This document shows, one piece after another, positions 47,187 to 48,546 of a stretch of DNA of 48,546 nucleotides. Made by a program: the position numbers and the translations under genes. Positions within the stretch are counted from its first letter, which is position 1. Each line of letters opens with the position of its first letter. The notes under the pieces were generated by a model. That model did not search any database. It was not told the DNA's origin and saw nothing but the letters and a program-made list of their open reading frames with translations. The DNA comes from an uncultured Bacteroidales bacterium (lineage in GTDB: Bacteria; Bacteroidota; Bacteroidia; Bacteroidales; P3). The DNA lies in contig ONCC01000015.1 of assembly GCA_900316235.1 (NCBI GenBank), positions 1-48,546 on the forward strand. The letters are read 5' to 3'.

Positions 47187-48546
47187 TTAGAACAAACCTT
47201 CAAGGACGCTGTCGTCGACAAGGTTGGGCATCGTGACCTTGAGCTCGGGGCAGATGTCCATGGCGCGCTTGATGGCGAACATGGCGCCTTCGTTGTTACG
47301 GGCCCAGGAGCGGCGGCTGATGCCGTTGTTGACGTCCCAGTGGAGCATCATGCGGAGACGGCGGTCACAGGCCTCACTGCCATCGAGCACCATACCGAAG
47401 CCACCGTTCATCACCTCGCCCCAACCTACGCCGCCACCGTTGTGGATAGAGACCCACGTAGCACCACGGAAGCTGTCGCCGATGACGTTCTGCACAGCCA
47501 TATCAGCACAACGGTTCGAGCCGTCGTAGATGTTCGAAGTCTCGCGGAAGGGACTGTCGGTACCGCTCACGTCGTGGTGGTCGCGGCCGAGCACGATGGG
47601 TGCGGAGATTTCACCCTTCTTGATAGCCTCGTTGAAGCGGGCAGCAATCTTGGTGCGGCCTTCGCAGTCGGCATAGAGGATACGGGCCTGGGAACCGACA
47701 ACGAGGTGGTTCTCCTTGGCACCCTTGATCCACTGGATGTTGTCGTGCATCTGCTGTTGAATCTCTGCGGGAGCTGTGGCAGCAATCTCACCCAGCACCT
47801 CCATGGCGATATGGTCGCTCTTGTCGAGGTCCTCGGGCTTGCCGCTGGTGCAAACCCAGCGGAAGGGGCCGAACCCGTAGTCGAAGCACATCGGGCCCAT
47901 GATGTCCTGTACGTATGATGGATAACGGAAGGCGGTCTTGTCGGCATTCCAGATGTCGGCACCGGCGCGGCTGCTCTCAAGCAGGAAGGCGTTGCCGTAG
48001 TCGAAGAAATACATACCCTTGGCGGTAAGCTTATTGACCGCAGCCACATGGCGACGGAGAGATTCTTGAACCTTCTCCTTGAAGAGTTCGGGTTTCTCGG
48101 CCATCATCACCTTGGCATCCTCAAAACTGACTCCCACGGGGTAGTAGCCACCAGCCCAAGGGTTGTGTAGCGAAGTCTGGTCGCTTCCAAGGTCCACCTT
48201 GATGCCCTTCTCGGCGCAGTATTCCCAGAGATCGACGACATTACCTTGGTAGGCATAGCTCTTCGCCTCCTTGGCAGCGATGGACTTGTTGACGGCCACG
48301 AAGAGCTCGTCGAGGTTATCGTGTACCTCGTCGACCCAGCCCTGCGTGTAGCGCTTCTGCGTGGCAGCGGGGTTGATTTCGGCTGTAATGGAGACTACAC
48401 CAGCGATGTCGCCAGCCTTAGGCTGGGCACCGCTCATGCCGCCAAGACCGGCGGTGATGAAGAGCTTGCCTGCCGTGCCACCGCCTAGCTTGCGGGCGGC
48501 ATTCAGCACAGTGATAGTGGTACCGTGCACAATGCCTTGCGGGCCG
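47187..48546 (-). CDS. hutU: Urocanate hydratase, 3' part (5' end beyond window)
   Basis: The frame is open from the window edge at 48546 to the stop at 47187, giving 453 residues. At the edge it reads GPQGIVHGTTITVLNA, the well-conserved NAD+-region entry of urocanase, so the true start lies outside and the GTG at 48528-48530 is an internal Val. Further motifs are GGMSGAQPKAG, QTSLHNPWAGGYYPVG, FDYGFGPFRWVCTSG with the active-site region, and HNGGGVGWGE near the end. The enzyme converts urocanate to imidazolone propionate in histidine degradation. No other hut gene is in the window. Confidence 0.96.
   Translation of the reverse strand, partial: GPQGIVHGTTITVLNAARKLGGGTAGKLFITAGLGGMSGAQPKAGDIAGVVSITAEINPAATQKRYTQGWVDEVHDNLDELFVAVNKSIAAKEAKSYAYQGNVVDLWEYCAEKGIKVDLGSDQTSLHNPWAGGYYPVGVSFEDAKVMMAEKPELFKEKVQESLRRHVAAVNKLTAKGMYFFDYGNAFLLESSRAGADIWNADKTAFRYPSYVQDIMGPMCFDYGFGPFRWVCTSGKPEDLDKSDHIAMEVLGEIAATAPAEIQQQMHDNIQWIKGAKENHLVVGSQARILYADCEGRTKIAARFNEAIKKGEISAPIVLGRDHHDVSGTDSPFRETSNIYDGSNRCADMAVQNVIGDSFRGATWVSIHNGGGVGWGEVMNGGFGMVLDGSEACDRRLRMMLHWDVNNGISRRSWARNNEGAMFAIKRAMDICPELKVTMPNLVDDSVLEGLF

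Noticed and set aside
48528..48530. GTG as start codon of hutU
   Set aside because: The frame is open further to the window edge and reads the conserved GPQGIVHGTT, so the GTG is an internal Val codon.
1..48546. tRNA or rRNA genes and insertion sequences
   Set aside because: No cloverleaf-like region, rRNA-like sequence or transposase motif was noticed in the intergenic regions; a covariance-model scan would be decisive.

Overview
The window is a contiguous chromosomal stretch from a member of the Bacteroidetes, most likely an uncultured Bacteroidales. Three things point there: many TAnnTTTG-type -7 promoter boxes, a fused SecDF, and a group of surface genes that resemble type IX secretion (T9SS) cargo: a TonB-dependent receptor, a 1650-residue secreted protein with a T9SS-like C-terminal domain, and a PorV/PorQ-family barrel. 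HIT, GreA, RpsO, DUF4301 and queC-D-E-F proteins of Bacteroidetes type agree with this. Most genes are fairly GC-rich and sit between very AT-rich intergenic regions.

Layout. 0-2.5 kb: the tail of an unknown protein, a small Bacteroidetes peptide, an APH-like kinase (TIGR02172-type) coupled to a secreted tyrosine-type phosphatase, and a 57-codon remnant of a second copy of that kinase. 2.5-17.3 kb (minus strand): rpsO with its own promoter and terminator; a HIT hydrolase and greA; the PorV-like / giant surface protein / TonB-receptor trio; a small membrane protein; secDF. 17.4-22.3 kb: housekeeping genes (radC, folB, pheS, a cyclophilin), a small surface lipoprotein and a DUF4301 protein.

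22.3-41.2 kb is the accessory part. It holds intergenic repeats, a HEPN/nucleotidyltransferase pair, a single-chain restriction-modification enzyme (Type IIL/MmeI-like), a LemA/TPM pair whose signal peptide is written in a repeat, an undescribed 45-residue basic protein with its own promoter and terminator, a Nudix hydrolase, and a membrane Ser/Thr kinase divergent from an unknown regulator-like gene. A structured small RNA candidate follows. Then comes the most unusual locus, 31.67-37.16 kb: three paralogous ~100-residue proteins of unknown function, a degenerate FGE-sulfatase-fold protein with a histone-like tail, an unknown 329-residue protein, a charged coiled coil, a voltage-sensor ion channel with an atypical pore and a large C-terminal domain, and a small membrane protein. 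This looks like an undescribed membrane-associated multi-gene system. After it lie a short leader ORF with a terminator, an AAA-type ATPase behind a palindromic site, and a UvrD-like helicase with an embedded DnaQ-type exonuclease.

41.2-48.5 kb returns to more ordinary content: an ECF sigma factor with a tiny membrane partner and a lipoprotein, the queuosine precursor operon (SIMPL protein, queC, queD, queE, queF) with translationally overlapping genes, a Na+/serine-threonine symporter, and the 3' part of hutU running off the end. No tRNA, rRNA, CRISPR array or transposase was seen.
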